Shown piece by piece: positions 63,394-64,000 of a stretch of 64,000 bases of DNA. The notes beneath the pieces are model-generated. The model was given only the letters and a program-made list of their open reading frames with translations, was not told where the DNA came from and made no database searches. Origin of the DNA: Carposina sasakii (lineage: Eukaryota; Arthropoda; Insecta; Lepidoptera; Carposinidae). The DNA is taken from the NCBI GenBank assembly GCA_014607495.2, contig CP053157.1, positions 8,308,001 through 8,372,000 of the forward strand. The letters run 5' to 3'. The first letter of the stretch is position 1. Each line of letters begins with the position of its first letter. Made by a program: the position numbers and the translations under genes.

Positions 63394-64000
63394 TCATATG
63401 CTCTGCATTATTTTATGTATCTGTGCTTCATTAGTAATATAAATGACTTGTGAAGTATCATTTTGCCTAACAAAAACTCTACCCATAGAGGTCCAGCAAT
63501 ATTTATATTTATTGCTTTTTACTAAGTCACGGCCAAGAAGAACAGACGAGCTGCCATCGGTGTCAGTTGCTCAGAGATAAACACTGGGGTGTCTGCATTA
63601 GTTGTGAATCCTAGATGTTTTGCTTGAAGCTTGTTCTTGTTTTTAATGTTGTAGGATTTCGCTTTTTTAAGCATATCATTTCTTAGCATTGTAGATCCGA
63701 GCTCAACGATGATTGGTGCATTGTATCCATTCTGTTTCTTACTTTGGACCCTGAAAATATCTTTAATGTCTCGTAAGTTCATCTCGAGGTTGATTGTTTT
63801 TGAAAGGCATAGTATCATTTGTATGAGATCCTCTCTATTTTCGAGTTCCTTTTTAGGCACATTTTTAATCTCGATGTTAGTCTTTCTATATGTCTTTTGC
63901 AAGTCGTCAATTTTATTTTCGAGGACCGCAATATATTCATGATCCTTCCTAGATTGCTGCTCAAGAAATTCAATCTTTCTACGGAATTCATCATTTTGGC
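63394..64000 (-). pseudogene. LINE ORF1, partial, with one-base frameshift
   Basis: Open from the window edge down to TAG at 63522-63524. The first part is a coiled coil (EFRRKIEFLEQQSRKDHE; VLENKIDDLQKTYRKT). From about 63890 it resembles the FP25K-like C-terminal domain found in lepidopteran LINE ORF1 proteins: NIEIKNVPKKE, DIKDIFRV, PIIVELGST, KHLGF and ISEQLTPMAARLFFLA. After LFFLA the expected reading continues in the next phase to a TGA at 63394-63396, so one base appears to be missing near 63530. ORF1 binds the element RNA. The defect may be real or a sequencing indel. Confidence 0.85.

Larger units (their letters stand above)
59722..64000 (-). mobile_element. Long LINE with intact ORF2, running off the window end
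   Basis: Minus-strand non-LTR retrotransposon. ORF1 (from beyond 64000 to about 63394), a spacer of about 310 bp, ORF2 (63082-60128), a 3' untranslated region of about 400 bp with a (TG)n/(CA)n stretch near 59960, and a simple A/T tail (TTTTTATTTATTTTATTTAT) at about 59722-59742. The domain set (coiled-coil and FP-type ORF1; APE endonuclease and reverse transcriptase ORF2) fits a Jockey/CR1-group element. The intact ORF2 marks it as young. Confidence 0.93.

Noticed and set aside
1..64000. Bacterial-type operons, riboswitches, origins or phage attachment sites
   Set aside because: SINEs, LINEs, an LTR retrotransposon and Helitron-like elements with very low coding density show animal nuclear DNA, where such features are not expected.

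Overview
This window is animal nuclear DNA and almost certainly comes from a moth or butterfly. It is AT-rich, has very low coding density and is crowded with repeats typical of Lepidoptera. These include tRNA-derived SINEs, Helitron-like elements ending in the GCGGACGAAGTCGCGGGCGTC-type hairpin plus CTAG, LINE 3' tails of the 'TTGTACAAAGGCG' and 'CAGTCCACTGCTGGACGTAG' kinds, and short foldback (MITE-like) elements. I found no convincing intact host gene. All strong protein-coding sequence belongs to retrotransposons. The window is best read as intergenic or deep-intronic DNA colonised by mobile elements.

Layout. From 1 to 8.5 kb there is mostly anonymous DNA with a decayed LINE 3' end (about 4.0-4.9 kb), two foldback elements and a SINE. 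From 8.6 to 10.15 kb lies a 5'-truncated, frameshifted LINE reverse transcriptase on the minus strand. From 10 to 30 kb there is mainly non-coding DNA with scattered repeats, a possible Tc1-type transposase relic (22.3-22.6 kb), a 19-bp tandem repeat (23.3 kb) and several GC-rich islands, some with short open frames.

From 30.33 to 36.35 kb there is a complete BEL/Pao LTR retrotransposon on the minus strand. It has two nearly identical short LTRs (155 and 148 bp), a 5-bp target duplication (CTATT), a gag with zinc knuckles, protease, reverse transcriptase, RNase H and integrase. The reading frame is broken at several points. From 36.4 to 53 kb the sequence is a patchwork of MITEs, one containing a nested insertion. 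One inverted-repeat element at 41.66-42.28 kb encloses a coiled-coil reading frame that looks like a captured gene fragment. From 53.9 to 56.6 kb there is a cluster of a repeat carrying a tRNA-like module, in places arranged head to tail. From 56 to 59.5 kb there are Helitron-like pieces and one short exon-like island. From 59.7 kb to the window end there is a long minus-strand LINE with an uninterrupted 984-residue ORF2 (endonuclease plus reverse transcriptase) and an ORF1 broken by an apparent one-base frameshift.

How the parts relate: the autonomous elements here (the LINEs and the BEL/Pao element) encode the kind of machinery that SINEs depend on, but I cannot show which partner moves which. 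All boundaries and family assignments come from reading the sequence by eye. No database search or alignment was run.
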